Shown here piece by piece: positions 1-12,120 of a stretch of 64,000 bases of DNA. The notes beneath the pieces were generated by a model. That model worked only from the letters and a program-made list of their open reading frames with translations. It was not told where the DNA came from and ran no database searches. This stretch comes from Cryptomeria japonica (Eukaryota; Streptophyta; Pinopsida; Cupressales; Cupressaceae). A program made the translations under genes and the position numbers. Position 1 is the first letter of the stretch. Each line of letters opens with the position of its first letter. The stretch covers positions 240,300,422-240,364,421 of the forward strand of contig NC_081406.1 in the NCBI RefSeq assembly GCF_030272615.1, read 5' to 3'.

Positions 1-711
1 GACCAATATCTGAAAGTACAACTTCTACTTAAAATCTCTGAAATCTGATCATAGATTATGAAAGTAGATGAAAAAACATGCACTTTCAAAAAAAAAGGGC
101 ACCTGAAAAGGAGGTCGTATGAGCTCAAACGAGGCCTTTGAAGTTGCAGAATTGAGGATTGGACAGGTACAGCTGAGAGAATCTGAAAATTTCAAAAATC
201 CTATGCAACAAAACTAGAAAATAACCACACCACTACGAAGAGCACAAAAAATTAGCCCAAATAAAAAAAAATTGCACCCAAAAAGGAGAAAAATTGAGCA
301 AGTTATAGGCCTCCAAAGTTGACCCAAAAATCCAAACTGCTCAACGGAGAGGGGTCTAAAAATCTCCAAAGAAAATGCTAACTGGGCACTGACTAGGTGC
401 TGCTAATTGGGCAGAAGATATGGATCCCAAAAATAATTTTCAATTTTTTTAAAAAAAATAAAAAATCCAAAAATTTCGCACCGTACCACCCAAATTGGGT
501 AGAAAATTTCCTCCACACCCAAAAATTGATTTTCGCCAAAATAGGTCGAATTTATACTTAATTTTTATGGAAATAGCCTCCCAGATGCAATGGTGATGTC
601 GAAAATGCTCCAAGATGCCTCCAAAAAGTGCAATTCCTTAGATCCAAAAATAGAAGCCTTCCACGATGTCTCCAAAAACCAATCAATGAAGCCCCAATGG
701 CTCTGATACCA
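1..711 (-). mobile_element. Copia A internal leader, off left edge
   Basis: This stretch lies directly downstream, on the minus strand, of a copia-type primer binding site and should be the start of the interior of an LTR retrotransposon that continues beyond the window. I find no convincing gag homology in it; short open stretches on the minus strand are uninformative. The sequence is A-rich on the plus strand. The identification depends on its position next to the LTR, not on coding content. Confidence 0.5.
699..711 (-). other. Primer binding site of copia A
   Basis: Read on the minus strand this is TGGTATCAGAGCC, the standard binding site for the 3' end of initiator methionine tRNA in plant copia elements. 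It directly abuts the LTR that ends with CA on the minus strand, with no spacer. Confidence 0.85.
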
Positions 712-1163
712 TGTGAGGTTTTGCCAAGATCAAGGGCACAATGAAAAGTATAAAAATAGAGACAGAAGAATGACAAGAACAAATTGTATTCTCATCAATA
801 TGAAAATGATCAACTGGATTCACTAATACAATGAATATAGGCCTTCTTATATAGGCAAGGCCATATGGATGTACGAGCACACAATCATGACATGTGGCTC
901 AATGAGAAAAAAAGGGTAGGTAAGAAATACTAGGGGTAGGTAGGATAAATAATATAATATTCCACAAGAGGTGGATGACCCACCGAATGTGGAGTGTAAC
1001 AACAAAACAAGACCACAAAAGGTGGAATTTCTCCTACAAGCTCTATCCCTATGTGCACACTTCCCTAAGTGTCTCAAATCCAAACTATGAAGTGATGCAT
1101 TATCCTAAGTTAACTTAAGTAAAGTGTAATAATATCCATAATGAATATTTATTTACACCAACA
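712..1163 (-). repeat. 5' LTR of copia A
   Basis: The LTR is about 452 bp. On the minus strand it begins TGTTGGTGTAAATAAATA and ends with CA directly before the primer binding site. The tail TGTTGG...CA is typical of copia LTRs. The other LTR lies outside the window, so the target duplication cannot be confirmed; the flank beginning at 1164 is GTACC. It interrupts the gag sequence of copia B. Confidence 0.75.
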
Positions 1164-1990
1164 GTACCCAAATCTTCCACAAACATAACATCTTACATTC
1201 ATTCTTCTGTTTTCTTAATTGTGACCAATCTTGTTGCATTTAGAACATTGACTGGTGGGTGCATTAATGTTCTGATTGTTTCTAGATCTACACTGATTTG
1301 TTGTATGACCATATTTGTTATAGTTAAAGAATTTCCCATTAAATTTGTAGGCATTAGGTTGTCTTAGCGGTTTACTATGATCATGATTGTTTGTAGTACT
1401 GGAACTTTCACCAACTTCAAATCCAAGTCCATTAGTCTCTCCATTAGGTTTCTGACTTTTCAACATACCATCAAGTTCTTCTGAACTTTTCTTGAATTTC
1501 TCTTTATGTTGCTTTGCAGTAGCCAACTCATTTTCCAAAAATTCCTTCTATCTCATAAGTTCAGTTTTATCATGTTCCATGTGAGTCAGATGTCTTTAAC
1601 ATATCATTTTCATGACTAAGTCTTAAATTTTCATTTCCAACATCATTGAGTCTCCTAGTCAAGTCATCTTCCTTCTTCTTTCTGTCTTCAATGTCTTTAC
1701 AAAATCTCATATTCATGTCTTGCATTTCATTCCTCAAGGTCATGTTTTCTTGCCTCATCTTGCTTACAAGATCATTAAGAGTTTCTTTTTCATCATCATC
1801 ATTTTGTATCTTCTCATGAAGTTCTCTTCTTTTGTTTCTAGCAATAGTGAGATTCTCTTAGAACATCTTCAAGTTTGATATTCTTCAACTTTTCTGCATC
1901 AAAGATTGCAAGAGTTGTTTCCAATTGCTTTCTCAAGTTTTCCATCTGTACTGGTGTCAGAATCTTCCTCAAGTTGTTAGGCTTTTAAAA
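1164..1990 (-). pseudogene. gag: Copia B gag fragment (coiled coil, CCHC knuckles)
   Basis: Minus-strand pieces around 1977-1840, 1758-1570 and 1538-1215 encode a Lys/Glu-rich coiled-coil stretch followed by a region with two zinc-knuckle remnants near the C-terminus. One keeps the KYGHTTNQC pattern with its first cysteines lost; the other keeps CSKCNKIGHN. This is the nucleic-acid-binding end of a copia Gag. The pieces lie in different frames with stops between them, so the gene is dead. The sequence is cut at 1163 by the LTR of copia A, and the protease and polymerase parts are not in the window. Copia assignment comes from the knuckles plus the methionine-tRNA primer site next to it. Confidence 0.65.
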
Positions 1991-1995
1991 ATAGA

Positions 1996-2013
1996 GGACA
2001 AGCTCTGATACCA
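1996..2013 (-). other. Primer binding site of copia B
   Basis: The minus strand reads TGGTATCAGAGCTTGTCC, two bases downstream of the LTR end. This is the plant copia initiator-methionine primer site and it fixes the orientation of copia B. Confidence 0.85.
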
Positions 2014-2015
2014 AT

Positions 2016-2633
2016 TGTTAGGATTGATGATAGTCCCAAAGATACTAAGAGGGGGGGTGAATTAGTATCTAACCAATTAATAGAATTTCTGACCTTATTA
2101 AGTATTTTGCATTCCAAAACAATGTACCGACAAGCAAGAATTAATGTAGTAAATATGAACAGTAAAGACAACATAGAAAGCACACCATAACACAAGATGT
2201 TTAACGAATAAACCCGGTGTGGGAAAAACCTCAGTGGGATTTGTGACCCACAATATTCACTCACTGGCCAATGAATGGATATTACTTAGAAGAGGGGCCT
2301 GCACATGTGGGAAGGCCAATTGCCTAGAGCTCACTTCTCAATTACAAAAGGAAGTCTCACTGACTTACAAAATGGATTATGAGAATCCAATATAATGTAC
2401 TGCTACAAAACAACATCTTCTATGTTGTGTTCAGTATTGGTTTAAGCTCATACAATAACCATAAACCCTTCAACAAAATATGCCTTAATATTCGCTCTAC
2501 ATATCCATCATATCTATCCTCTATCATGTATATATAAAAATGATCTACAAGATCTCATACTTATATATGATTCTTATTACAATATGCCATGTCGGCTTAT
2601 AAAAAGATATTACAATTAAATACAAAGTATAAT
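2016..2633 (-). repeat. 5' LTR of copia B, 3' part
   Basis: The segment starts TGTTAGGAT in plus orientation, next to the primer site, and contains the conserved copia LTR block with GTGTGGGAAAAACC at about 2216-2230. The LTR stops where Tat1 inserted; its remainder resumes at 20934. The two parts together make an LTR of about 790 bp. The five bases ATAAT at 2629-2633 are the target duplication of Tat1. Confidence 0.75.
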
Positions 2634-4003
2634 TAATGCTCTACAAAAAAAACAAGGTTAGGATAAACAAACACCTGAACAAGAAACAACAAGAGTCGAT
2701 TGTTAGATGTTAGAAAATCATAAATTAAAAACTATCCTAAGTAAGCATATCAAGAAAGACACTACTAAGCACAAAGAAAGCTTAAGGAATCTACAAAAAG
2801 AAACTAAGCTCCTCCAAATGCTCTCTACCATGTTGGTAGTTTCTCCTTCCTTGTTCCTCTCCTCTCCAACTTCCAAAATAGTGTAGCTCTCAGCAGCATT
2901 TTGCACTATGGATGCTTATGGAGGTTTGAGATTAAAGTATTTACTCTAAATGTGAATGAAAAGCTAATACTAGATGCTATAGATACTAAGATGATTTGTT
3001 TTAAACCAAAATGACAATTATATGAGTTTATTATGCTAGAATTCTCTCTAAAATTCACTATAGATTAAATGCATACAAGTTTTCAAGATTTGAATTATGA
3101 AGAAATGGGCTCTATTTATAGGAAAAATGGAGCAATGGATGGTTGAGATTGAGTAATCTCAACAAGGGTCAGGATTGAATGAAATTCAATCCATGTGAGG
3201 GCTTTAAATCCAATCCCAGGATGACAAGTGTCAATGTGAGATAGGTTGAGAGGAGAGGGAATAAGCATTAAATGCTTGACATGACCTGGGAGTTAACTTG
3301 GGGGTTAGGGCCAAGGCTGGGTTGAGTGAATAAATTTTTTATTCAAAGAATAAAGTTTTTATCCAATGGATAAACTCTTGTGCAAAGGCAAAAGGGATAA
3401 CTATGGTCAAAGCAATAAATGTTTGATGAGACACATGAGTGCAAGTTGAAATAACTTTAAATGGTTATATAAGAGCCATTAATGGTCATGTAAGAGCCAT
3501 TAGTGGTTTTGAAAGACTTTGGAGGTTAAATTGTTGAACACACAAAGCATTAAATGTTTTTCAAAGACTTTAAAGTCTTTGAGAAGTGACTCCAAGTTGC
3601 TTAGGAATGTGACAATAATTAGGGAATGGATTAGGCTAATTAGGAAGGGGTTAGAAGAATCTAGAAAGGGATTAGATTTGCAAGTGGGTTTGGTGGGTGA
3701 GGGAAAATAGGATTTTTATTTAGAATAAATTAATTTATTTCACTAAATGTGTGCAAGTTCCATTTGTAGGAAAATGCAAGTGGGGGGGCAAATAAATGAT
3801 TTAAATAAATGTTTTATTTAATTTATTTAAAAGAGGAATAAGGGATTAAATGAAATAAATATGATTTATTCATTTAATTGATTGTGAATTTGATTTAATG
3901 AATTAATTAAATATTAATTTAATTAACTGATGGCTAGTGGATTTTTAATCAAATAAATACAAAATATTCATTTAATTAAACTGGACAGATTTATGTGACT
4001 ACA
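2634..4003 (-). repeat. Tat1 3' LTR
   Basis: The LTR is 1,370 bp and nearly identical to the copy at 19504-20928. Its terminal TG (plus sense) has become TA, while the other LTR keeps TGATGCTCTGC. The inner edge ends ACTACA next to the polypurine tract. It lacks about 55 bp present in the other LTR near 20780-20835, where short repeats of AATTAATT flank the missing piece. Confidence 0.92.
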
Positions 4004-4018
4004 TTTGCCCCTCTTTGA
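4004..4018 (-). other. Tat1 polypurine tract
   Basis: Read on the minus strand this is CTCAAAGAGGGGCAAA directly before the LTR start TGTAGT. This is the expected plus-strand primer of the element. The same tract stands at 63625-63640 in the Tat-like element at the right edge. Confidence 0.8.
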
Positions 4019-4109
4019 GACGGTACGGTTTATCGCGTCATTTCAAAGAAAGTGAAATAGGTGTGAGGAAATGCCTCATAAAATGTAAATTTAATGGGTG
4101 GGATGCCCC

Positions 4110-4158
4110 TTCGAGAGATGGGCCGAAATTTTTTTAAAAAATCGGGCGATCTCTCGAA
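4110..4158 (-). other. Conserved inverted repeat next to the Tat1 polypurine tract
   Basis: The arm TTCGAGAGATGGGCCGA (4110-4126) is complementary to TCGGGCGATCTCTCGAA (4142-4158) over most positions, with a 15-base A/T-rich loop. A counterpart with CGAGAGATTG and CAATCTCTCG arms stands at 63723-63772 in another Tat-like element at the same distance from its LTR. Conservation in two diverged elements suggests a structured RNA or DNA element near the 3' end of the transcript. Confidence 0.6.
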
Positions 4159-4561
4159 AAAGAATGAAAATTAGCAGGGTGATAGAAGTGAAGTTAGCAA
4201 TGTAGGTGAAAAATAGAAGAAAATCGGAGATAAAATGGAGAAATGGGAGGCTTGAGAAGTTAATGAGGACCACAGTGGTGAGCGGGGGAACGTTACGGTG
4301 ATGACAAAGGGTTTATATGGGGAGAAAGGGGTGAAAATAGGATCAATTATTACTGCGACTAGTGTGAATTCAGAGCTCTGATAGTGATATTTTTGGAGAA
4401 GCGAGCAGCAGTCAGGATGCCAGTACCTATTACAAAGCATTGTTTCAAGTGAGTCTATCGATTCTATCGGCCAGACGACTATGGACCAACGGTACACAAA
4501 TTTGAAATTTTGAATTTTACGCATTTTTGTCATGTTTTTTACTGAGTCCAAGTTGAGTCAA

Positions 4562-4842
4562 GACAATAGCGTTGAAACTATGTTTTGGCGCTTTTGTCCA
4601 ATTAACTAGCGCTTTTGTGCTGCAATGGCGCTATTGTGTTGTTGTTTGAGCACTATTGAAAAGATTAGCACTATTGTGTGTATGTTTAAGCGCTATTGTT
4701 TCTTTAGCGCTATTGAGGGGTCAATTGAGCGCTTTTGTCTTTAAGCAACGCTATTGCATAGGTCTTGTAGTGCTTTTGCAATTTTAGCATTTTTGTAGGG
4801 TTGATTGAGCGCTTTTGTTAGGGGTTTAGTGCTATTGTTTAG
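4562..4842 (+). repeat. Array of AGCGCTTTTGT-like motifs, left
   Basis: About 13 degenerate copies of AGCGCT(T/A)TTGT occur, spaced roughly 15-30 bp, between the polypurine tract and the PMD gene of Tat1. Variants include AGCACTATTG and AGTGCTTTTG. The spacers are unrelated, so this is an array of a short site, not a classical tandem repeat. The reverse complement of the same motif forms a second array at 19179-19413, just inside the other LTR. Confidence 0.8.
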
Positions 4843-5095
4843 AAAAATAGATGCCCCAATTTGTGTGAACAAAAATCTCTCGATGCCAATGATGGATGAA
4901 TAGGGATGTGAAGTGAGAGTTGTTTTGAACCATAACAGCCCTGATGAGACTTAAGTCATTAGGACAAATACCTATTGAAGTCTAGGTGTGCCATGATTGC
5001 TTACCTATTGAAACCCAAAGATACTTGATCAAAGTATATGTTGATAGTTTAGGTTTAAACTTAAGAAAGTTTGAAAACAAAACAACTGATAATAA

Positions 5096-7138
5096 TTGAT
5101 TGATGTCCGTGTGCAGGAGGATCTACGTGAGTTACAGTTACGCAAGAGACATCCAGCCACACAGGGGTTACGGGATCAACTGACAGAGGCCGAGATTGAT
5201 TGCATTGTAGTGACTGGGCTGTATGATGTGATGCATGTGCCCATGATTTGGATGAATCACAGTTTGATTACAGCCTTGGCAAAGCGCTGGCACAGTGAGA
5301 CGTGCATGTTTCACCTAGCACAGGGTGAGATGACAGTGACTTTGGAGGATGTGTGGTGTATCCTTCATATTCCCATTTGGGGTGAGCTAGTCACATATGA
5401 CAGATCATGGGGGATGCTAGTAGTGCAGTGATTCTTCGATGAGGACGTGTTCATTGATGATGGCTCCATAGCCTATGAGGACATCATGATGTTGTACGAG
5501 CCATTGCCAGTAGTTTTGTCTGGGATCGTGGGAGAGCTATTGTATCCTGATAGGCACTCGCATAGTCTGGTCATTGGATGGGGATAGTTTATAGAGTAGA
5601 TGATGATGGAGGGGACCCGATTTGCCTGGGGACCATGCATGTTAGTGCACATGTATCAGGAGCTGCATGAGGCAGCCTACTATGGGAGAGGCTCTTTGGC
5701 AGTGGGAGTGACACTGCTGCACATTTGGGCGTGGGAGCACTTACCAGTGACTCGACCAGTGAGTCTTAGATTTTGGGTTGTTGATTAGCCTTATATGTTC
5801 ATGTACAGTGGCATGATGAGTCAGCCCCACCTAGGGAAGTTAGAGAGGTGGTGGCGGGCACTAGATGATCTTGATGCAGTGATCTGGAGACCTTATCTAG
5901 AGTGTGAGCCTTCGGAGGATGATCCAGAGGCCTTGTCATATGTATTCATGACCCGATTCCTCATTGGACGGACTACCTACGATGTAGAGAGAAAGGTGTT
6001 AGGCAGGGTTTTGAGGTAGTTTGGATGGCAGTAGGGACTACCGAGGGGATTAGGAGAGTATGCCAAAGTGGTCCAAGAGAGATATGCATGGGGGCCAGTA
6101 CTTCCATATGATCAGGCATTGGCAGAGTTTTGGATGCTTCATGCGAGGCCATGGGATATATGGCTGAGGGTGGTGGATGCTGGGGTGTCAGATGAGTATA
6201 CACAGTATATGGCAGCTCATCCAATTTTGCGGATATCAGATCCAGCAGAGCCTATTCCTAATTTTGAGGAGGAGAGGGGATGGAGATGAAGGAGGGAAGG
6301 AGGTCAAGGGCCGATGATAGGTGGATGAGGGAGGGGGGATGGTGGTGACAGAGGAGGAGGAGAGGGTGGAGGTGGTGGAGGAGGAGATGGTGGAGGAGGT
6401 GGAGGAGGTGGCTTAGGTGGTCGAGTGCAGCGGAGAGGGAGAGGCGGATTGCCACTACGGATATCACAGGGACCATTGGTGCTAGGCAGAGATAGATTAG
6501 GTGGTCGAGGTATGGAGAGAGAGATACCGATGGATAGAGGGGAGGGAGCCACTAGAGAGGTACCTATGGAGACAGGGGAGGGAGCGACAGGGGGTGGTGA
6601 TCCTTAGGAGCATATGGTAGTACATTTGCATACTCGATTGACAGCAGCCAAGACACAGGTGGAGGATCTGGAGGCAGAGGTTGCAGCAAGAGACGTGCAG
6701 CTATTTGCATGAGAGTCAGAGTTGACTGTAGTTCTGCCGGAGAGAGATCAGGTTGTTGACAGGGTGGTCCAGTTGTAGGAGAGAGTGAGGGTTTTGGAGG
6801 GAGTAGAGGGACAGGGGCTATCTGTGGAGGCATTGGCGAGGGAGGTACGAAGAGTAGGTGGAGAGGTTGATTATTGGTGGGGTTTATATGAGCAGGTGGT
6901 GCCATCTATTCAGCGAGCACTGAGCTATTCACAGATGTGATAGGCTAGATCAGAGCGATCCCAAAGGATGCAAAGCAATGGGGGTGTGATGGGTCCTCTA
7001 CGGAGAGATAGGTCAGGGGGTACCGGAGCTAGTGGGGGTTTGATGGGGCCTCCACAGAGAGATAGATCAGATGGTGTGGGGACTAGTGGGGGAGTAGGTG
7101 GCGATTGTGGTGCAGCATCTGGTCAGAGTGGCATCTGA
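5096..7138 (+). pseudogene. Antisense plant mobile domain (PMD) gene of Tat1
   Basis: A single frame of about 680 codons runs against the direction of the element. Residues about 30-110 match the plant mobile domain: a segment with ALAKRWHSETCMFHL followed by GEMTVTLEDVWCIL and PIWGE, as in proteins that resemble MAIN and MAIL1. The domain continues to about residue 395, then comes a Gly/Arg-rich linker and a short coiled coil. The frame has 13 premature stops, eight TAG and five TGA, with no TAA and no frameshift. No ATG fits the start; a splice acceptor such as TGTGCAG at about 5117 may begin the exon. The product is unlikely to be made now. PMD genes are known passengers of plant transposons. 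Confidence 0.8.
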
Positions 7139-9764
7139 GAGAGCATTTTGCATGCATGTATTTTATCATTGTTATTTTTGGACTATATCTTGGATGGCTC
7201 TTGGTAGCCAATTTTTTGTAGACTTCATTGTAATCCAATACATGAGATGATATCTATGAGGAGATCCCATATTTTGATTATATGCACTTGATATGTATGG
7301 ATGTTATGCAAGATGGTGATTTTTATGAGTTTATGCTTAGATAGATACGTGTATATGTATGCATTGATGAGATGATTCCTATATGCATGTTTTTATGAAG
7401 ATTTATGATGTTGGATACTGACATATGAAATGCAGGTTTATACATGTGTGCATGTTTTGTTTGATGTAATGCTTTATGTATGTAATGCCATGATGATGAT
7501 GTATGCTTATCATGATATGGATAGGATTCTGTGCTTCATGTTATATATAATGATGAGATAATGATATGCAATGATGTTAATGCAAAGAATGAATGAATTA
7601 TGTATGGATATGCATCTAGCTGTTTTTAGATGAATGAAATATGGATAAACAAATGTAAAGTACAAATGTTTATATGATGATGTCTAAATGAATGCATACG
7701 TATAATGGATATATAAAATGGTATGAACCAATGTTTGAGACAAATGGTTTTATGATTCTAAATGCCTACATATGATTAAGTAAAATGATAATGTGATGTC
7801 AATGCAACTTATGGTTTAATAATTGCACCTTAATGCAATTAAAAAGAGATAATGATTGCAATTTTTAAATGAATCCTAAAAATGAGCATAATAAGACACT
7901 TAATAGTGGATGAATGAATGCACTTTTTAACTGACACTAAATGAATGTATGCAATGATACATGATAAAGGATAATAAAGGATGATAACATGATAACTGAT
8001 ACTAAATGAATGCATAGTAAATGGCTAATACAATCAGGGATAATTGGTTTATGTGAATGAATCTTAAACTTTATGCAATGATAAATTGATATAAGAAGAC
8101 TCATATTTAATAAATGATAATGAACTATATGCATTTTAACCAACTAAAATGATATGAAATGTTTTTGATGCACATGCAACTAAATGTAATGATGATGATG
8201 ATGATGAGGATGATGATGATATGATCATGATGAATGCAAGGTGTTTTAGACTCTGCATTGATGATGTATCAGAGTACTTAGTCGTGATTGTATCCAATAC
8301 TAGCTTAATTTGCACATAGCTGCTCATTTTAACTTTGTTCACATTTGCATACAAATCATACATATGAATGAGTGAATGGATGGGTGATATGCAATGGAAT
8401 GCAACATATAAATAGATGAGATGAAATGATGATCCATAGTGCTCTATTTTCATCATTGAGCTTTAAAATGTTGAAAGAAAATACAAGCATCTTGTCATAA
8501 TGATTCAAGATGACCACAGTATTTCTTACATGGATTTGATATAGCAAATTAATACAAACAACTTGTTATAATGGGTCAAGTTGACCAGAGTATTGCTTGC
8601 GGAACAAACAAGGATCATCTCCATTTATGTATGACTTGGATCATCCTCCTTGATCTTGGGCTGATCATATCCTGATACAAGTTCACACCTTAATAAGAGA
8701 CAAGAACCTTTATCCAATTTGGATGAGGAGGAACCAAAGAAGGAGCATTGTTTGCACAAAAAAAAATAGTATATACATAAAGAATAAAGAACATGGATCC
8801 TTGGTAATGGTTCATGCTCATATGGTCGAGGTATACGCTGTAGTCAGCAAGCCGTAGTGATCTATGACTATATTTTTCCTATGATCACGTAGCTTAGTGA
8901 ACTTCCCATGTAGACACCATTCGTACATGCCCTAGAACTTCCTTGGAATAATGAACTGAAGATACACAAACAATGCTGTAAGATCCTGATATATATAAAC
9001 GAATGAATTACTCACAAATCAGCCAAGTATTTGATAGCTTAAACAAAATTTTCTTGTCAAAGAAAATGTCATCTTGTCTTTGTTCTGGTAAGGAAGGATG
9101 CATCCTTGTTGAAGACAGTTTGATTGTTGACGTTGATTGTTTGGTCAACTGATAAGTGGTCATTTGTTTGGTGTATGTCGTAATGTTGTTTAGTATCTGC
9201 TTTGAAGAATATATGTACAGGGTGTTGCCATGTCTTTTATTGTTTTTTGATGTTTTATCATGTTTTTGGATTTTGTGATTGTTTTCAAATGTTTTTGGAT
9301 TTTGTGAGATAGTTTTGAGTGTTTTTGGTATTTTGTGAGATAGTTTTGAATGAAGAATCAATGAATCACAAGAATAATTTATAATCCACTTCCATCAAAC
9401 TAGATTAAGGGCATTGCCCCTAGTTTAGACATGACTATGAAAAAGCGAGATGCAAGACGCATGGAGTACCTTCTTGATTGCAGATAAATAACAAGCCATG
9501 GTTTTGGATAGATGGATGAATGGATGTAGTGGATGTGATCGCAACAAGTCTGAAAGAAAATGGAGCCATAGTCATTACAAGTGGCGCCTGTTTGCCAAGC
9601 TTTCACCATCGTTCTTACCCAAGGTGCCACCGGAGTGGTTGTTCACTATTTGGATGCATGATTTTTCTTTACTATTTTGATGTTATTGTATTTTCTTAGG
9701 TCATTTATCTTGATGTTTTTGGTATTTTTACCAATATATATGGGAGCCTAATGCTCTATGCAGC
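7139..9764. other. Non-coding part of Tat1, rich in ATG and TGA
   Basis: No gene is seen between the PMD stop codon and the end of integrase. From about 7240 to 8470 the plus strand is strikingly rich in ATG and TGA words, with short runs such as ATGATGATG at 8190-8220. From 9220 to 9350 there is a short degenerate repeat around GTTTTTGGATTTTGTGA. The rest is A/T-rich sequence without recognised signals. Confidence 0.5.
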
Positions 9765-10868
9765 TTATGTATAAAACCATTTGAGGTGCATTCTATTGAT
9801 CGAATCTGCTAGTGGGTCTCCTTCTAAAGTAGCCAACTGATATGCCCCAGACCCAAATACAGTAGTGACAACATATGGACCCAGCCAATTTGATTCAAAC
9901 TTTCCTTGATGTTCTCAGTTGGGTTGGTTACGAGGATTTTCTCAAAGAACAAGATCACCTACCTCGAATGTACGAGGTCTAACTCGATGATTATAGCTTC
10001 TGCTCATGCACTACTAATAGGCTTTGAGGTGATTGTATGCAGCTTGTCATTTCTCATCAAGTAGCTCTAAGTCTTGGAGATGGGATACTCTATATGATTC
10101 ATCATCGATGAGATTGTGCAAGGAAACCCATAGTGATGGTATCTCGACTTCAATAGGTAAATTAGCTTTTTCATGATAGACCAATGAGTAGGGAGTTGTG
10201 CCTATAGGGGTTCGAGTGCTAGTTCGATATGCCCATAGTGCTTGATTCAATTGAACGTACCAATCATGACTGGCATCATTGACTGTGTTCTTTAGGATCC
10301 TCAATATGTTCTTGTTTGATGCTTTGGCCTGACCATTTCCTTGTGGGTAATAGGGAGTGGAAAAGTAGTGTTGGATGTGAAATTTATCACAGAGTTCATG
10401 GACATCCTAATTTTTGAAAGGAAGCCCGTTATCTGTGATGATGGACATGGGTACACCATACTGGTAGATGATGTAATTGAGGATGAATGAAGCAATCTAC
10501 TTGCCGGTAACTTGGGTAAGAGGAACAACTTTGATCCACTTTGTGAATAATTTGGTGGTGGTAATAATGAATTTGTGACCATTGGATGAAGATGGATGGA
10601 TTTTACCCACAAGGTCAAGGCCCCATTGATAGAAAGGCCATGGTGTTGTGATCAGTTGCACTACTTGTGCTGGTACATGTATTAGGTCTCCATGAACTTG
10701 GCATTTCTTGCACTTTTTGACAAAGTAGTAGGAGTCGTTTTCCATTGATGGCCAATAGTATCCAGTGCGCAGGAATTTATTGGCTAGTGACGGACCACTT
10801 GCATGAGTTTTGCAAATTCCTTCATGTACCTCTTCCAAGGCCTTTGTTATCTCATCTTGTTCCAAACA
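9765..10868 (-). pseudogene. Tat1 integrase
   Basis: The minus strand encodes the zinc-binding N-terminal region (GYYWPSMENDSYYFVKKC with KKCQVH), the catalytic core with WGLDLVGKI and ITDNG, and the C-terminal part with WAYRTSTRTPIGTTPYSLVY and GPYVV. The enzyme would insert the cDNA copy into the genome. Several stops break the frame, for instance after TQVTGK and after LLDEK. At the site of the third catalytic residue the sequence is YPQGNGQAKASN, where glutamate would be expected in place of lysine. The end at 9765 is the TAA after HLKWFYT. No chromodomain is visible. Confidence 0.88.
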
Positions 10869-11610
10869 TCAAAGGAGAGTACCATCAAGACTGCATCGGT
10901 ATAGGGTTTCAACAATAATGGTATACCGAGCGGTTTGGCGAATGAAGGTTTTATGTTGGTTATTCGATTGGTTAGGAGGAAGGGTGTGATCACGGAGATA
11001 GGTGTAGAACTCATCATACCATGGGGATTCAGAACCGATTAGGTGACATATCATCTCGGATTCGGGGATATCATAAGCGGGGATCCAAAGCTGTTCTACT
11101 GAGAACTCGCAGCGTGCTGAATTATGTGGAAGATCTAGGAGAGATGCGATGGTAGCCATAGCGTCAGCAGCTCGATTCTGATCTCTTGGTATCTGCTCAA
11201 AGGTGATAGTAGTAAATGAGACCTTTAATTTGTCCACCATTTGCTTGTATGGCATGAATTTATCATCCTTGGTCTGATATTCATCTGTTGCTTGTCAAAT
11301 GACCAGTTGGGAGTCGCCATATACTTGCAGTTCTTGTAATTTCCATTGTATGACTAGCCTGAGTCCTGTGATCAAGGCCTCATACTCTGCTATGTTGTTG
11401 GTGCATGGAAATGTGAGCCTATAAGACTTTGGGATGATGTCACCTTGAGGTGTGATAAACAGAATGCCTCCCCCCGAGCCATGCCTAGTATACGAACCAT
11501 CAAAGTATAGTTTCCATGGTTGTGCTGTAGTGATCATGAATATCTCTTCATTTGGAAAATTGGAAATGAGAGGATGATCGCCTATGAGTGGTGCATCGGC
11601 CAACTAATCT
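10869..11610 (-). pseudogene. Tat1 second (archaeal-like) RNase H and linker to integrase
   Basis: The minus strand encodes KLYFDGSYT, then TNNIAEYEALITGL and YGDSQLVI, followed by FEQIPRDQNRAADAMA. These carry the Asp-Glu-Asp-Asp pattern of the second RNase H found in Tat-lineage elements, between the ordinary RNase H and integrase. It degrades RNA in RNA-DNA hybrids during reverse transcription or may relieve the first domain. The frame is interrupted by a stop after GDSQLVI but otherwise stays open into the integrase. Confidence 0.85.
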
Positions 11611-12120
11611 ACAATAACTTATCCTTTGATAGCTTTATGGTCTACATACTCGATGTCAAATTCACTTAGAATCATCACTCATTTGGCCAAGCGGCTTGTC
11701 AATGCTGCTTTATTGAGTAAGTATTTGAGTGGATCAATCTTTACAATGAGTTGTACTTTGTGTGTCAATAGATAGTGCCTTAGTTTAGTCGCTGCCAAGA
11801 TTACTGCTAGGCAAGCTCACTCAATAGAGGTGTAATTGAGTTCATAGCCAACCAATGTGCGATAAATGTAGTAAACAGCGCACTCTTTCCCTTCTGCATT
11901 GTGTTGTGCTAGTAGTACACCCAATGCTATACTTGTTGCTGAGATATAGTGTAACAGAGGTTTGCTTGGATCTGGTGGTATCAACAATGGTGTATTCATG
12001 AGATAGTCTTTAAGCATCTGGAATGCTTGTTGGCATCTTGCATCCCATTGAAAGTGGATGTTTTTGTGTAGCAGATGTGTAGAGGGGTGACACTTATCTG
12101 CCAGTTGTACAATGAATCTT
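11611..12120 (-). pseudogene. Tat1 first RNase H / connection domain
   Basis: The minus strand carries the classical gypsy RNase H: SKPLLHYISATSIALGVLLAQ, then ECAVYYIYRTLVGYELNYTSIE and LAVILAATKLRHYLL. It follows reverse transcriptase in the same frame and precedes the second RNase H. Stops interrupt it after NYTSIE and near the end. Confidence 0.82.

Noticed and set aside
699..2013. tRNA gene-like matches (TGGTATCAGAGC)
   Set aside because: They are copia primer binding sites without a tRNA cloverleaf around them.
2718..2906. Small frame repeated at 19588-19776 that might be a gene
   Set aside because: It occurs in both LTRs of Tat1 and has no recognisable protein feature.
6258..6905. 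Long proline-, leucine- and histidine-rich minus-strand frames
   Set aside because: They are the complement of the Gly/Arg-rich part of the PMD gene; low complexity explains their openness.
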